Below, piece after piece: positions 19,803 through 27,272 of a stretch of 64,000 nucleotides of DNA (position 1 is the stretch's first letter; every line of letters begins with the position of its first letter). The DNA is from Geotalea sp. SG265. Its GTDB lineage: Bacteria; Desulfobacterota; Desulfuromonadia; Geobacterales; Geobacteraceae. The stretch covers positions 124,001 through 188,000 of the forward strand of contig NZ_JAKZFT010000007.1 in NCBI RefSeq assembly GCF_022808985.1. The letters run 5' to 3'. A program made the position numbers and the translations under genes. A model generated the notes under the pieces. The model was not told where the DNA came from, did not search any database, and saw nothing but the letters and a program-made list of their open reading frames with translations.

Positions 19803-21584
19803 TTAATTGTCGCTACAGTGAACGAATGTCAGAGGGTCGACGATCAGAGCCACACTGCCGTCGCCGAGAATGGTGGAGCCGGCGATCCCAGGAAGATTTG
19901 CCAGGAAACTACCCAGGGATTTGATGGCCACTTCCTGCTGGCCCATCAACCTGCTGACTACCAGTCCGACCCGTTTTTCGGCAACTCCCACGACCACCAC
20001 ATAACAGGTGTCCCTGCCAAGGGAGTCCCCCCGGCAGCCGAAGAGCCGATGCAGGCGAACCAGCGGCAATACCGCGTCCCGCAGTTTCAACACCTCCTGG
20101 CCCCCCAACTGATGGAAAACGCTCTGCTGTACCTTGATGGTCTCAATGACCGCCGAGAGGGGGATGGAATAGATTTCACCTTCCACTTCCACGAGGAGGG
20201 ACTGAATGATGGCAAGGGTCAGGGGAAGGCGGAGTATGAATTCCGATCCCTGCCCAACATCGTTTTTGATTTCGATGATGCCGTTCAACTTGCGAATATT
20301 GGTGCGGACCACGTCCATGCCGACCCCCCTGCCGGAGAGGTCGGTGGTTTTATCCTTGGTGGAAAAACCGGGAAGAAAAATCAGGTCGAGAATCTCACGG
20401 GCGCTCATTGCCGACAGCTGCTCTTCCGTAACAAGTCCCTTTTCGATCGCCTTCCTGGCAACCTTGTCAGGATTTATGCCGCGGCCATTGTCCTTGATGC
20501 TGATAACGATCTGATTACCCTCGTGGTTTGCGGAGAGAACGACGGTTCCCTTAGGTGGTTTGCCGGCGGCGATTCGTTCTTCGGGGGGTTCCAGGCCATG
20601 GTCCAAAGCGTTTCTAATGAGATGAATTAAGGGGTCGCCGATTTCATCTACTACGGAACGGTCCAACTCGGTCTCTTCCCCGTAGATAAGAAGCTCCACG
20701 TCCTTGTTCAGCTCACGGGCCAGATTGCGGACGATGCGCGGGAACTTCTTGAAAACCTTCTCCACTGGGATCATGCGCATTTTCAGGACCTGCATCTGTA
20801 GCTCGGAGGTGACGAAATTGAGGCGTTTGGTCAGCTTGCCGAATTCGTCGCTGAACCCGGAGGGATCAATTCCCCTTTGAAAATCGCTATAAAGTTGCAC
20901 CATGCGGTTGCGTTCCAGGACCAGCTCGCCCACTTGGTTCATGAGGTCGTCCAGCCGTTTGACATCTACACGCACGGTCGAGTTATCGGCCAGTTCTTCG
21001 GCTTTGGCCACGGCGGGCTTTTGCACTGGGGATGGGGCGATGGCCGGCGCAGGAATGCTAGACTGGGTGCCTGTCGTCGGCTCAACGACAGGCGATTCTG
21101 TAACGGGTGCCTCAGCAGCATCGGACGCGGCAGCGACAGGGGTGTTTGGGGAGGATTCAAATGCCGGTTCCGGGGGAGGGGGGGGCACAGCTGCTTCAGA
21201 GAGATATGGATGAAGCTTACCGATGGCGGTATCGATATCGCGCTCCTGGATTTCCCCTCCTTTGATGTCGCTCAGCAACAGTTTTACCAGATCGACAGCC
21301 TCCAGGATCACATCCATGATCTCCGGATTGACAGATAGCTCTCCTTTCCGCAACCGGTTAAGGACATCCTCAGTTTTGTGGGTGACCTTGACCAACAGGT
21401 CGAACCCGAGAAAACTCGAAGCTCCCTTAACGGTGTGGATGGAGCGAAAGATGCAGTTCAGAAGATCCGTATCGGCCGGAGATTTCTCCAGGGTAACGAG
21501 GTCGTCATCAAGCTTTTCAAGCAGTTCGGTGCTTTCGGTCAGAAAACCTTCGAGCAGTTCCTGATCTTCACAATCTATAGGCAT
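19803..21584 (-). CDS. cheA: Chemotaxis histidine kinase CheA (first system, no obvious P2 domain)
   Basis: Histidine kinase at the core of a chemosensory array. The 593-residue protein has an Hpt domain with His50 in FRSIHTVKGASS, a Pro/Ala/Glu-rich linker around residues 130-200, a dimerisation helix pair (VDVKRLDDLMNQVGELVLER), a GHKL ATPase ([34 protein letters not shown]) and a C-terminal CheW-like domain. A distinct CheY/CheB-docking P2 domain is not apparent; the linker occupies its place. The ATG at 21584 has GGAG seven bases upstream. It follows cheW in a leftward operon. Confidence 0.94.
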   Translation of the reverse strand: MPIDCEDQELLEGFLTESTELLEKLDDDLVTLEKSPADTDLLNCIFRSIHTVKGASSFLGFDLLVKVTHKTEDVLNRLRKGELSVNPEIMDVILEAVDLVKLLLSDIKGGEIQERDIDTAIGKLHPYLSEAAVPPPPPEPAFESSPNTPVAAASDAAEAPVTESPVVEPTTGTQSSIPAPAIAPSPVQKPAVAKAEELADNSTVRVDVKRLDDLMNQVGELVLERNRMVQLYSDFQRGIDPSGFSDEFGKLTKRLNFVTSELQMQVLKMRMIPVEKVFKKFPRIVRNLARELNKDVELLIYGEETELDRSVVDEIGDPLIHLIRNALDHGLEPPEERIAAGKPPKGTVVLSANHEGNQIVISIKDNGRGINPDKVARKAIEKGLVTEEQLSAMSAREILDLIFLPGFSTKDKTTDLSGRGVGMDVVRTNIRKLNGIIEIKNDVGQGSEFILRLPLTLAIIQSLLVEVEGEIYSIPLSAVIETIKVQQSVFHQLGGQEVLKLRDAVLPLVRLHRLFGCRGDSLGRDTCYVVVVGVAEKRVGLVVSRLMGQQEVAIKSLGSFLANLPGIAGSTILGDGSVALIVDPLTFVHCSDN

Positions 21585-21596
21585 TTCACGCTCCAA

Positions 21597-22094
21597 TCAG
21601 TTTACGGCATTGTCGAAGTGCAGGCTATTGTCGAGGCTGCACATCTTTTCCAGGTCAAGCAGGACCAGCAGCCGGTCAGCCTGGTTTACGACTCCGGCCA
21701 TGGATTCGACATCGATGGCACCGTTCGCCACCGGAGGCGGGGGCTGAATATCGCCGGCCGAGATCCTGATTACCTCCGATACCTCGTCGACAATAAAGCC
21801 CATCATCTCACTGCCCGACTCAATGACCATGATGCGCGTCCTCTTGTCGTTTTCCGCTTCCGGAAGGTTGAATTTCTTGCGCAGGGAGACAATGGGGATA
21901 ACCTTGCCGCGCAGGTTGATTACACCATCGACGTAGGCAGGGGCATTCGGTACCCGGGTGATGTTGAGCATCCGGATGATTTCGCGAACTTTCAGGACAT
22001 CGACGCCGTATTCTTCATGGTCTAGGCAAAAGCTGACCAGCTGGATCAGTTCGTCAATGACAGACTCCCTGGCGATCTGCAGAGCATTTTCCAT
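21597..22094 (-). CDS. cheW: Chemotaxis coupling protein CheW (first system)
   Basis: Adaptor joining CheA to chemoreceptors. The 165-residue protein is one CheW domain with LVSFCLDHEEYGVDVLKVREII, PNAPAYVDGVINLRGKVIPI and DEVSEVIRI. The start at 22094 has GGAG seven bases upstream. It is the first gene of the leftward operon and is divergent from an NtrC-type regulator. A -24/-12 promoter lies about 100 bases upstream, so expression probably needs RpoN. Confidence 0.93.
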   Translation of the reverse strand: MENALQIARESVIDELIQLVSFCLDHEEYGVDVLKVREIIRMLNITRVPNAPAYVDGVINLRGKVIPIVSLRKKFNLPEAENDKRTRIMVIESGSEMMGFIVDEVSEVIRISAGDIQPPPPVANGAIDVESMAGVVNQADRLLVLLDLEKMCSLDNSLHFDNAVN

Positions 22095-22190
22095 AGTTTT
22101 CTCCGGCAAAAGAGCAAAAATGAAAAGAAACCGGGGGCGTTCCTTTTCTACCCTAATCGGTAGCAGACTGCTGTTGGTTTAGGGTTTTTT

Positions 22191-22206
22191 CGCAAGGCCG
22201 TAGCCA
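22191..22206 (-). promoter_or_regulatory. Sigma-54 (-24/-12) promoter for cheW-cheA-cheR-HDOD-cheB
   Basis: Reading leftward the site is TGGCTACGGCCTTGCG. TGGC and TTGC have the exact spacing of the RpoN consensus. The start point would fall near 22180, about 86 bases before the cheW ATG. The divergent gene at 22374 encodes an RpoN-dependent activator, the obvious candidate regulator. Confidence 0.75.
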
Positions 22207-22279
22207 GGGTTGCTGGCGGTTGTTTCGGACCCCGGACGAAATGAGCCGCAGCAATGAAAAAATAAGCTAAGTCATTTTA

Positions 22280-22308
22280 TTGACATTGGGCGCTTCTGTG
22301 ACTATAAT
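22280..22308 (+). promoter_or_regulatory. Consensus sigma-70 promoter for the NtrC-type regulator
   Basis: TTGACA at 22280-22285 and TATAAT at 22303-22308 are separated by exactly 17 bases, a perfect match to the housekeeping consensus. The start point would be near 22315, about 60 bases before the regulator's ATG. Confidence 0.85.
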
Positions 22309-22373
22309 GAATGCTGCTCCTGTCTACAGGGGCGAACGCTCATCGCCATCTTACCTGTTTAAATGGGGAAAAA

Positions 22374-23774
22374 ATGGAAAGTGCTAGAATACTCATAGCG
22401 GATGATGACAAGAAAACCAGGGATTTTGTCGCGGCATTCCTCAGCTATAAGGGGTACCAGGTGTCCCAGGCGGGCGATGGCCAGGACGCCTTGGAGAAAA
22501 TCGAGCTGAACGATATCCAGATGGTCATCACCGACATCATGATGCCGCGCATAAACGGCCTGGAATTCATCAAGAAGCTGAAGGCCATGCGCCCGGAAAT
22601 AGTCACCATCGCCTACAGCGCCTTTGCCAACTACGAAATGACGGCGAATCTTCTCAAGGCGGGGGCCTTCTTCTTTCTTGAGAAGCCGTTCAATCTGGAA
22701 GAGTTGGAAACCCATGTCAAACGGGGGCTTGAGCATCAGACGCTGCAGCGCCAGAGCTTCAAGGCACGACCCTGCATCAAGAATCGCTCGCTGCTGAATC
22801 ACATCATCGGCGAGAGCGAAAAGATGCTCTCCCTTTTCGAAATGATCGAGAAAGTGGCCGGTTCCGATTCCACCGTCCTCATTCAGGGAGAATCGGGCAC
22901 CGGTAAGGAACTGGTGGCGAAGGCGATCCACGATTTAAGCACCAGAGCGAGTAAGAACTTTGTCCCGGTCAACTGTGCCGCAATCCCGGACGACCTTTTG
23001 GAGAGCGAGCTGTTCGGCCATGTGAAGGGCTCTTTTACCGGAGCAGTCGCAACGCGCATCGGGAGATTCGAGATGGCTGACCGGGGAACCCTGTTCCTCG
23101 ACGAAATTGGCGACATGAAACCGAACCTCCAGGTAAAGCTGTTGCGGGTCTTGCAGAACAAGGAACTTGAGCCGGTGGGGGCTGCCAGGACGAAGAAGGT
23201 GGATGTACGGATCATTGCTGCCACCAATCAGAACCTTGAGCACCTGGTTGCCTCGAAAATATTCCGGGAAGACCTCTATTACCGTCTCTCAGTTATTCCG
23301 ATCATGCTACCGCCGCTCCGGGAACGGAAATCCGACATCCCCTTGTTGATCAATAATTTCCTGGAAAAATTCAACAAGAACAAGCAGCGCAAGGTTCAAT
23401 CTTTTGACAAAAGTTCCATGGACATCCTGTGCAACTATGACTGGCCGGGGAACGTCCGGGAGCTGGAAAACCTTGTGGAACGCATGGTTATCATAAAAGG
23501 GAGTGGAACGATCCTCTTCAGCGATCTTCCGGAAAAATACCGTGGCATCAAACCTGCAGGAAAAGCGGAGCAGCTGACACTACCCGACAGCGGTTTCTGC
23601 CTGAACAGTGCCGTGGAAGATTTCGAAAACCGCCTCATTCTGCAGGCACTGGAGAAGACCGGGGGCAACAAGAAGGAAGCTGCGACCCTTCTCAATCTGA
23701 AAAGAACCACGCTCATCGAGAAGCTGAAGAAAAAGAAGCTATTGTTCAACGATGCTTCCCTTTCCAGCTCCTAG
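22374..23774 (+). CDS. Sigma-54-dependent response regulator (NtrC family)
   Basis: Phosphorylation-controlled activator of RpoN promoters. The 466-residue protein has a receiver domain (Asp10-Asp11-Asp12, phosphorylation site Asp54 in VITDIMMPRING), an AAA+ domain (Walker A GESGTGKELVAKAIH, sigma-54 contact loop GSFTGA, Walker B GTLFLDEIGDM) and a Fis-type helix-turn-helix (GGNKKEAATLLNLKRTTLIEKL). The loop has serine where most relatives have alanine (GAFTGA). The ATG at 22374 is chosen because the receiver fold begins there. No partner kinase is adjacent; the divergent chemosensory operon with a -24/-12 promoter is a likely target. Confidence 0.92.
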   Translation: MESARILIADDDKKTRDFVAAFLSYKGYQVSQAGDGQDALEKIELNDIQMVITDIMMPRINGLEFIKKLKAMRPEIVTIAYSAFANYEMTANLLKAGAFFFLEKPFNLEELETHVKRGLEHQTLQRQSFKARPCIKNRSLLNHIIGESEKMLSLFEMIEKVAGSDSTVLIQGESGTGKELVAKAIHDLSTRASKNFVPVNCAAIPDDLLESELFGHVKGSFTGAVATRIGRFEMADRGTLFLDEIGDMKPNLQVKLLRVLQNKELEPVGAARTKKVDVRIIAATNQNLEHLVASKIFREDLYYRLSVIPIMLPPLRERKSDIPLLINNFLEKFNKNKQRKVQSFDKSSMDILCNYDWPGNVRELENLVERMVIIKGSGTILFSDLPEKYRGIKPAGKAEQLTLPDSGFCLNSAVEDFENRLILQALEKTGGNKKEAATLLNLKRTTLIEKLKKKKLLFNDASLSSS

Positions 23775-23786
23775 GAGATTCCGCCC

Positions 23787-24554
23787 ATGGCCATAGATCG
23801 CATCGCGTCTGCTTCGCCTATTGAATCAGTCAATTTGCCGGTGCGATTCACCACCGATGGCGGCCACACAGAAAACGATTTCGAGGCAACCCTCGCGGCA
23901 ACCGCCTTTCCTACCTCTTTCACGAATAGTTCCCCCGCCGATGCCGGAACTGCAGCGGAAATCCTTCGCCTGCAGATGTTCCGTTCAGCACTGACTTTGT
24001 CAGATGCCGACCCCGGTTATGCCCCTCTGCCGGCGGCAAATATCTTACAGCAAGCCTTAGCCGCCTTCGTGGAGCAGGAAAAGCAGTCCCCATGCGTACC
24101 GGTGGAGCCCCTGGATTTGGGCGCAACAATGGCTGAAAAGCCTGCCGCGGCTGTGCCTGCGAGTCCTGATCCGACCCTGGAAGCGATCATTGATCGCGCC
24201 TCGCGGCGTTATGGCGTCAATGCCGGGCTCATCAAGGCAGTTATTAAGGCGGAGAGCAATTTCAACACCCATGCCGTTTCCCCTGCGGGTGCCCAGGGTC
24301 TCATGCAGCTCATGCCGGCGACTGCCAGGGGACTTGGGGTGAAGGATTCCTTCGATGCGGAACAGAATATCATGGCCGGCACGAGGTTTTTGAGGGATAT
24401 GCTCAATCGGTATGGCGGGGATGTGGATTCGGCTTTGGCGGCTTACAACTGGGGACCAGGCAACGTGGATCGGCATGGAGGGGAAGGGCTGCCGCGAGAA
24501 ACACGGGAATACTTGGTGAAAGTGAAAGGGTACTACCGGGATTACAGCGCCTGA
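23787..24554 (+). CDS. Lytic transglycosylase, SLT domain family
   Basis: Cleaves peptidoglycan glycan strands. The catalytic domain occupies roughly residues 130-255: the active glutamate lies in AVIKAESNFN, followed by SPAGAQGLMQLMPATA and AYNWGPGNV, all typical of the Slt/MltE-like fold. The first 125 residues are low-complexity, Ala/Pro rich and unrecognised. No signal peptide is evident, which is unusual for a periplasmic enzyme and may mean export by another route, as for flagellar muramidases; that is inference. AGGAG precedes the ATG, 12 bases after the regulator gene. Confidence 0.87.
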   Translation: MAIDRIASASPIESVNLPVRFTTDGGHTENDFEATLAATAFPTSFTNSSPADAGTAAEILRLQMFRSALTLSDADPGYAPLPAANILQQALAAFVEQEKQSPCVPVEPLDLGATMAEKPAAAVPASPDPTLEAIIDRASRRYGVNAGLIKAVIKAESNFNTHAVSPAGAQGLMQLMPATARGLGVKDSFDAEQNIMAGTRFLRDMLNRYGGDVDSALAAYNWGPGNVDRHGGEGLPRETREYLVKVKGYYRDYSA

Positions 24555-24581
24555 CGGCTCGTCATAAATTGAGATGTGGGT

Positions 24582-24615
24582 AAAAAGCTCCCCCGTGTTC
24601 GAGGGAGCTTTTTTT
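24582..24615. terminator. Bidirectional rho-independent terminator
   Basis: AAAAAGCTCCC (24582-24592) pairs perfectly with GGGAGCTTTTT (24603-24613) around a ten-base loop, with T tracts on both strands. It separates the converging transglycosylase and cytochrome genes. Confidence 0.88.
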
Positions 24616-24623
24616 ATGGCCGT

Positions 24624-24914
24624 TTACTTTTTCAACGGGTTCTGCTGCCAGAAATGGCCCAGTACCTCCCGATCCGCATCAGTCAGGGTAACCCCTTTTT
24701 CTTCCATCTGGCGCATGACCTTGTCCATGTTTTTCCGCTGTTTTAATGCCGCATCGATCTTATGCCGGTTGTGACAGCCTAAACACTTTTCATCGATGAT
24801 CTTGTTCTCCGCCGGGGGCAGGCTGATTGCCCGCACATCTTCCGGCGGGGCGGCGGAACCAGGGGCTGCGGCGGCAACGGTCATTAAGAAAACGAAATAA
24901 TTCAGGTAGCGCAT
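24624..24914 (-). CDS. Small monoheme c-type cytochrome
   Basis: A 96-residue exported protein: signal peptide ending near GSAAPPE (about residue 23), then a single heme-binding motif CLGCH. Histidine would be the proximal ligand; several methionines downstream could be the distal one. It is probably a periplasmic electron carrier. Its ATG overlaps the stop codon of the ferritin-like gene (TAATG), so the two proteins are co-translated. It ends next to a bidirectional terminator. Confidence 0.85.
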   Translation of the reverse strand: MRYLNYFVFLMTVAAAAPGSAAPPEDVRAISLPPAENKIIDEKCLGCHNRHKIDAALKQRKNMDKVMRQMEEKGVTLTDADREVLGHFWQQNPLKK

Positions 24915-25411
24915 TATTCCCTCACATAGATGTCCTGGTCCGACCTGTGGACCATGGTCATGACATGCATGTATTCGTCCTCGATCATCTCATAGTGATT
25001 CTGCGTCTCCTTCACCACCTGCTCAAAAATCTTCCGTACCAGAGGATCGACGATATCCTTGGCCAGCAGGGTATACTGCTCCATGCATGCCTTTTCTTCC
25101 TTGAGGGCTATTTCCAGCGCTTTCTGTTCATGGGTTTCCTCGTCAATGGCTTTCTCCAGGGCGAGGAAGACGGCACTCTTCTTATTGGGCGGTGAGGCCA
25201 TATAGGATTGAAGATCGCCGAATTCCCCCCCCTTGTAATGGTCGAAAAATGCCTTCAGGTGCCCGACCTCTTCGTTGGCCAGAAGTTCCAGGACCTTCCT
25301 GGCCCGCTCATTCTTTGTAACTGCAGCCGCACGACGATAGAAATCCATGCTGTCCTTTTCCGCCTGAATGGCGAGCTTCAGTGCTTCCTGTACCGTGTAC
25401 TCTTTTCCCAT
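24914..25411 (-). CDS. Ferritin-like (rubrerythrin-type) diiron protein
   Basis: The 165-residue helical protein has the four-helix diiron pattern: glutamates in AIQAEKDSMDFY, NEEVGHLKAFF, LKEEKACMEQY and ETQNHYEMIEDEY supply two ExxH-like ligand sets. No rubredoxin-like CxxC tail is present. The family is linked to oxygen or peroxide detoxification and iron handling; the exact activity here is not known. AGGAGG precedes the ATG, and a sigma-70 promoter lies upstream. The coupled monoheme cytochrome is a possible electron partner. Confidence 0.85.
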   Translation of the reverse strand: MGKEYTVQEALKLAIQAEKDSMDFYRRAAAVTKNERARKVLELLANEEVGHLKAFFDHYKGGEFGDLQSYMASPPNKKSAVFLALEKAIDEETHEQKALEIALKEEKACMEQYTLLAKDIVDPLVRKIFEQVVKETQNHYEMIEDEYMHVMTMVHRSDQDIYVRE

Positions 25412-25455
25412 GGCATCCTCCTGTCATGCACCAAATGAAAGTACGGGTAAAATAG

Positions 25456-25483
25456 AGTATAGCGGTAAAAAGAGGGCGGTCAA
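25456..25483 (-). promoter_or_regulatory. Sigma-70 promoter for ferritin-like/cytochrome pair
   Basis: Reading leftward, TTGACC and TATACT are spaced by 16 bases, about 45 bases before the ferritin-like ATG. It lies just after the tcdA stop codon. Confidence 0.75.
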
Positions 25484-25493
25484 CCGGCGGTCA

Positions 25494-26267
25494 TTATTTA
25501 TCGGCAGCCAGCAGGGCATTGGCCACGACTCCCGCCATGGTCAGGCCGAAGATGGACGGAATGTAGGAGATACTGCCGAGGATCACCCGCCGGTGCTCAC
25601 AGGAGAACTGCTGGTTATCCTTGTTGGGGCAGATGCAGTTGCCTTTGCAGCCGCCATCCTTGATTGCCGGCTCACGGTACTCCTCGGTGGAGTATACAAC
25701 CTGCACCCCTTTCACAATTCCCTGCTTGCGCAGCAGCTTGCGCATAGAACGGGCCATGCGGCATTTGTGGGTTTCGGAGATATCTCCTACCTTGATCTGT
25801 GTCGGATCCAGCTTGGCGGCAGCTCCCATGCTGGAGATCACGGGTATTTGCCGTTCCCGACAGGTAACGATCAGATGCAGCTTACTGGTGAAATGATCGA
25901 TGGCATCGACCACATAGTCGAAACTGCCGGCCAGGAGAAATTCACTGTTGTCGGCGCTGTAAAAATCCTTGAATGGAATAATATCCGCCTGGGGGTTGAT
26001 GTGCCGCAATCGCTCGGCCATGACGGCCACCTTTGCCTTGCCCACTGTGCTGTCCATGGCATGGAGCTGCCGGTTGACGTTGGTCAGGCAGATGTCGTCG
26101 AAATCCACAAGCACCAGCTTTCCAATACCGGCGCGGCACAGGGCTTCGGCGGCGTAGCTGCCAACCCCGCCGAGTCCGAAAACGGCGACAGTGCTTTTAT
26201 TCAGGATGGAAAGCCCCTCCGGGCCGATGAGCAGCTCCGTGCGGGAAAAACGATGCAGATGTGACAT
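25494..26267 (-). CDS. tcdA: tRNA threonylcarbamoyladenosine dehydratase (TcdA/CsdL type)
   Basis: E1-like ATP-dependent enzyme that cyclises t6A in tRNA. The 257-residue protein begins MSHLHRFSRTELLIGPEGL, followed by the ThiF/MoeB nucleotide-binding motif VAVFGLGGVGSYAAEALCRAG, LVDFDDICLTNVNRQLHA and DAIDHFTSK. The C-terminal segment GITMAG-like IFGLTMAGVVANALL is typical. A cysteine-rich stretch CKGNCICPN follows the catalytic region. The ATG at 26267 has AAAGGA upstream; a longer frame to 26393 runs into tatD. It is co-oriented with tatD. Confidence 0.88.
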   Translation of the reverse strand: MSHLHRFSRTELLIGPEGLSILNKSTVAVFGLGGVGSYAAEALCRAGIGKLVLVDFDDICLTNVNRQLHAMDSTVGKAKVAVMAERLRHINPQADIIPFKDFYSADNSEFLLAGSFDYVVDAIDHFTSKLHLIVTCRERQIPVISSMGAAAKLDPTQIKVGDISETHKCRMARSMRKLLRKQGIVKGVQVVYSTEEYREPAIKDGGCKGNCICPNKDNQQFSCEHRRVILGSISYIPSIFGLTMAGVVANALLAADK

Positions 26268-26284
26268 AAAAAAATCCTTTATAT

Positions 26285-27073
26285 TTATATTGCTTGAAAA
26301 GAAATCGGCAGCCGGAACAGTTCGACGGCATTTTTCCATGTGCGAGCGGCTACTTCCTCCACAGCCACACCCTTGATCTCCGCAACCTTGCAAGCTGTTG
26401 CCGTAAGGAAAGCGGGTTCATTCGGCCTTCCTCGGTACGGCTCCGGGGATAGGTCTGGAGCATCGCTCTCCAAGAGCAGGTGATCGAGCGGCACCTCCCG
26501 CGCCGCTTTTACCGGGCGCACCGCATTGGGAAAGGTAACCGTCCCGGCCAAAGAGATATGCAAACCTGCCTTTATACAGTCTACCGCAGTCTCTGTGCTG
26601 CCGGAGAAGGCATGCATGACTCCGCGGACCCTTTCTGCTCCAATCTCCCGAAGAATGGTGAGCAGGTCCTGGAAGGCCTTGCGGCAATGGATCAGGACCG
26701 GCAGGTCGAGTTCCCGCGCCAGCATCAGCTGCCGGCGAAAGGCGTTCATCTGCAGCGCTCGGGGGACCGCTAGGGAATAGTCCAGGCCGATTTCACCAAT
26801 GGCAACAGCAGCGTGGCCGAGCTCCCGGAGCTTGGCTATGGTATTTTCTGAAAACTGTCGGGCGTGCATGGGATGCAGGCCGTAGGCAGGAAAAATTTCC
26901 GGGTGCAGGCCTCTGAGCGCTTGAAGGCTGTGCCATTCTGCGGGTGCCGTTGCCGGAACAATAAATAGTGCCACCCCGGCCGTCTTTGCGGCCTCTATGA
27001 CGGATGGGACTCTGCCGGAAAAGACACAATCGGCCAGGTGGCAGTGGCTGTCGATCAGCAGGGGACCTTCCAT
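26285..27073 (-). CDS. tatD: TatD family metal-dependent deoxyribonuclease/hydrolase
   Basis: TIM-barrel metal hydrolase. The 262-residue protein has the metal-binding DSHCHL near its N-terminus, AIGEIGLDY, LPVLIHCRKA, MHAFSG and LLLESDAPDLSPEPYRGRPN, matching TatD in order and length. TatD proteins act as 3'-5' DNA/RNA exonucleases, but the physiological substrate here is unknown. Ribosome binding sequence before the ATG is weak. It is followed by tcdA 17 bases downstream. Confidence 0.88.
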   Translation of the reverse strand: MEGPLLIDSHCHLADCVFSGRVPSVIEAAKTAGVALFIVPATAPAEWHSLQALRGLHPEIFPAYGLHPMHARQFSENTIAKLRELGHAAVAIGEIGLDYSLAVPRALQMNAFRRQLMLARELDLPVLIHCRKAFQDLLTILREIGAERVRGVMHAFSGSTETAVDCIKAGLHISLAGTVTFPNAVRPVKAAREVPLDHLLLESDAPDLSPEPYRGRPNEPAFLTATACKVAEIKGVAVEEVAARTWKNAVELFRLPISFQAI

Positions 27074-27150
27074 ATTTTAAATTTAACACCTGTATTGCCG
27101 GAAAAGGAAGAGGTTTTTCTCCGTCTATCGGTGTAAAATCGAGTTTTCTG

Positions 27151-27225
27151 TTGCCCTTTTATGACTGGCATGGCATTATTTACCGGTACTTCCGAAGGCG
27201 AAGATAACCTCTTCGCCTTTCTTTT
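27151..27225 (+). promoter_or_regulatory. prfC leader: possible promoter and terminator-like hairpin
   Basis: AAGGCGAAGA (27195-27204) pairs perfectly with TCTTCGCCTT (27210-27219) around a five-base loop, followed on the plus strand by TCTTTTG. A plausible promoter (TTGCCC, 17 bases, CATTAT) lies just before. No plus-strand gene precedes it, so this looks like a leader hairpin that could attenuate prfC rather than a terminator of an upstream gene. Confidence 0.5.
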
Positions 27226-27272
27226 GTCCTCAGAAAAACACGAAACTGTCGTGCCGGCACCAGGAGCAGGTT

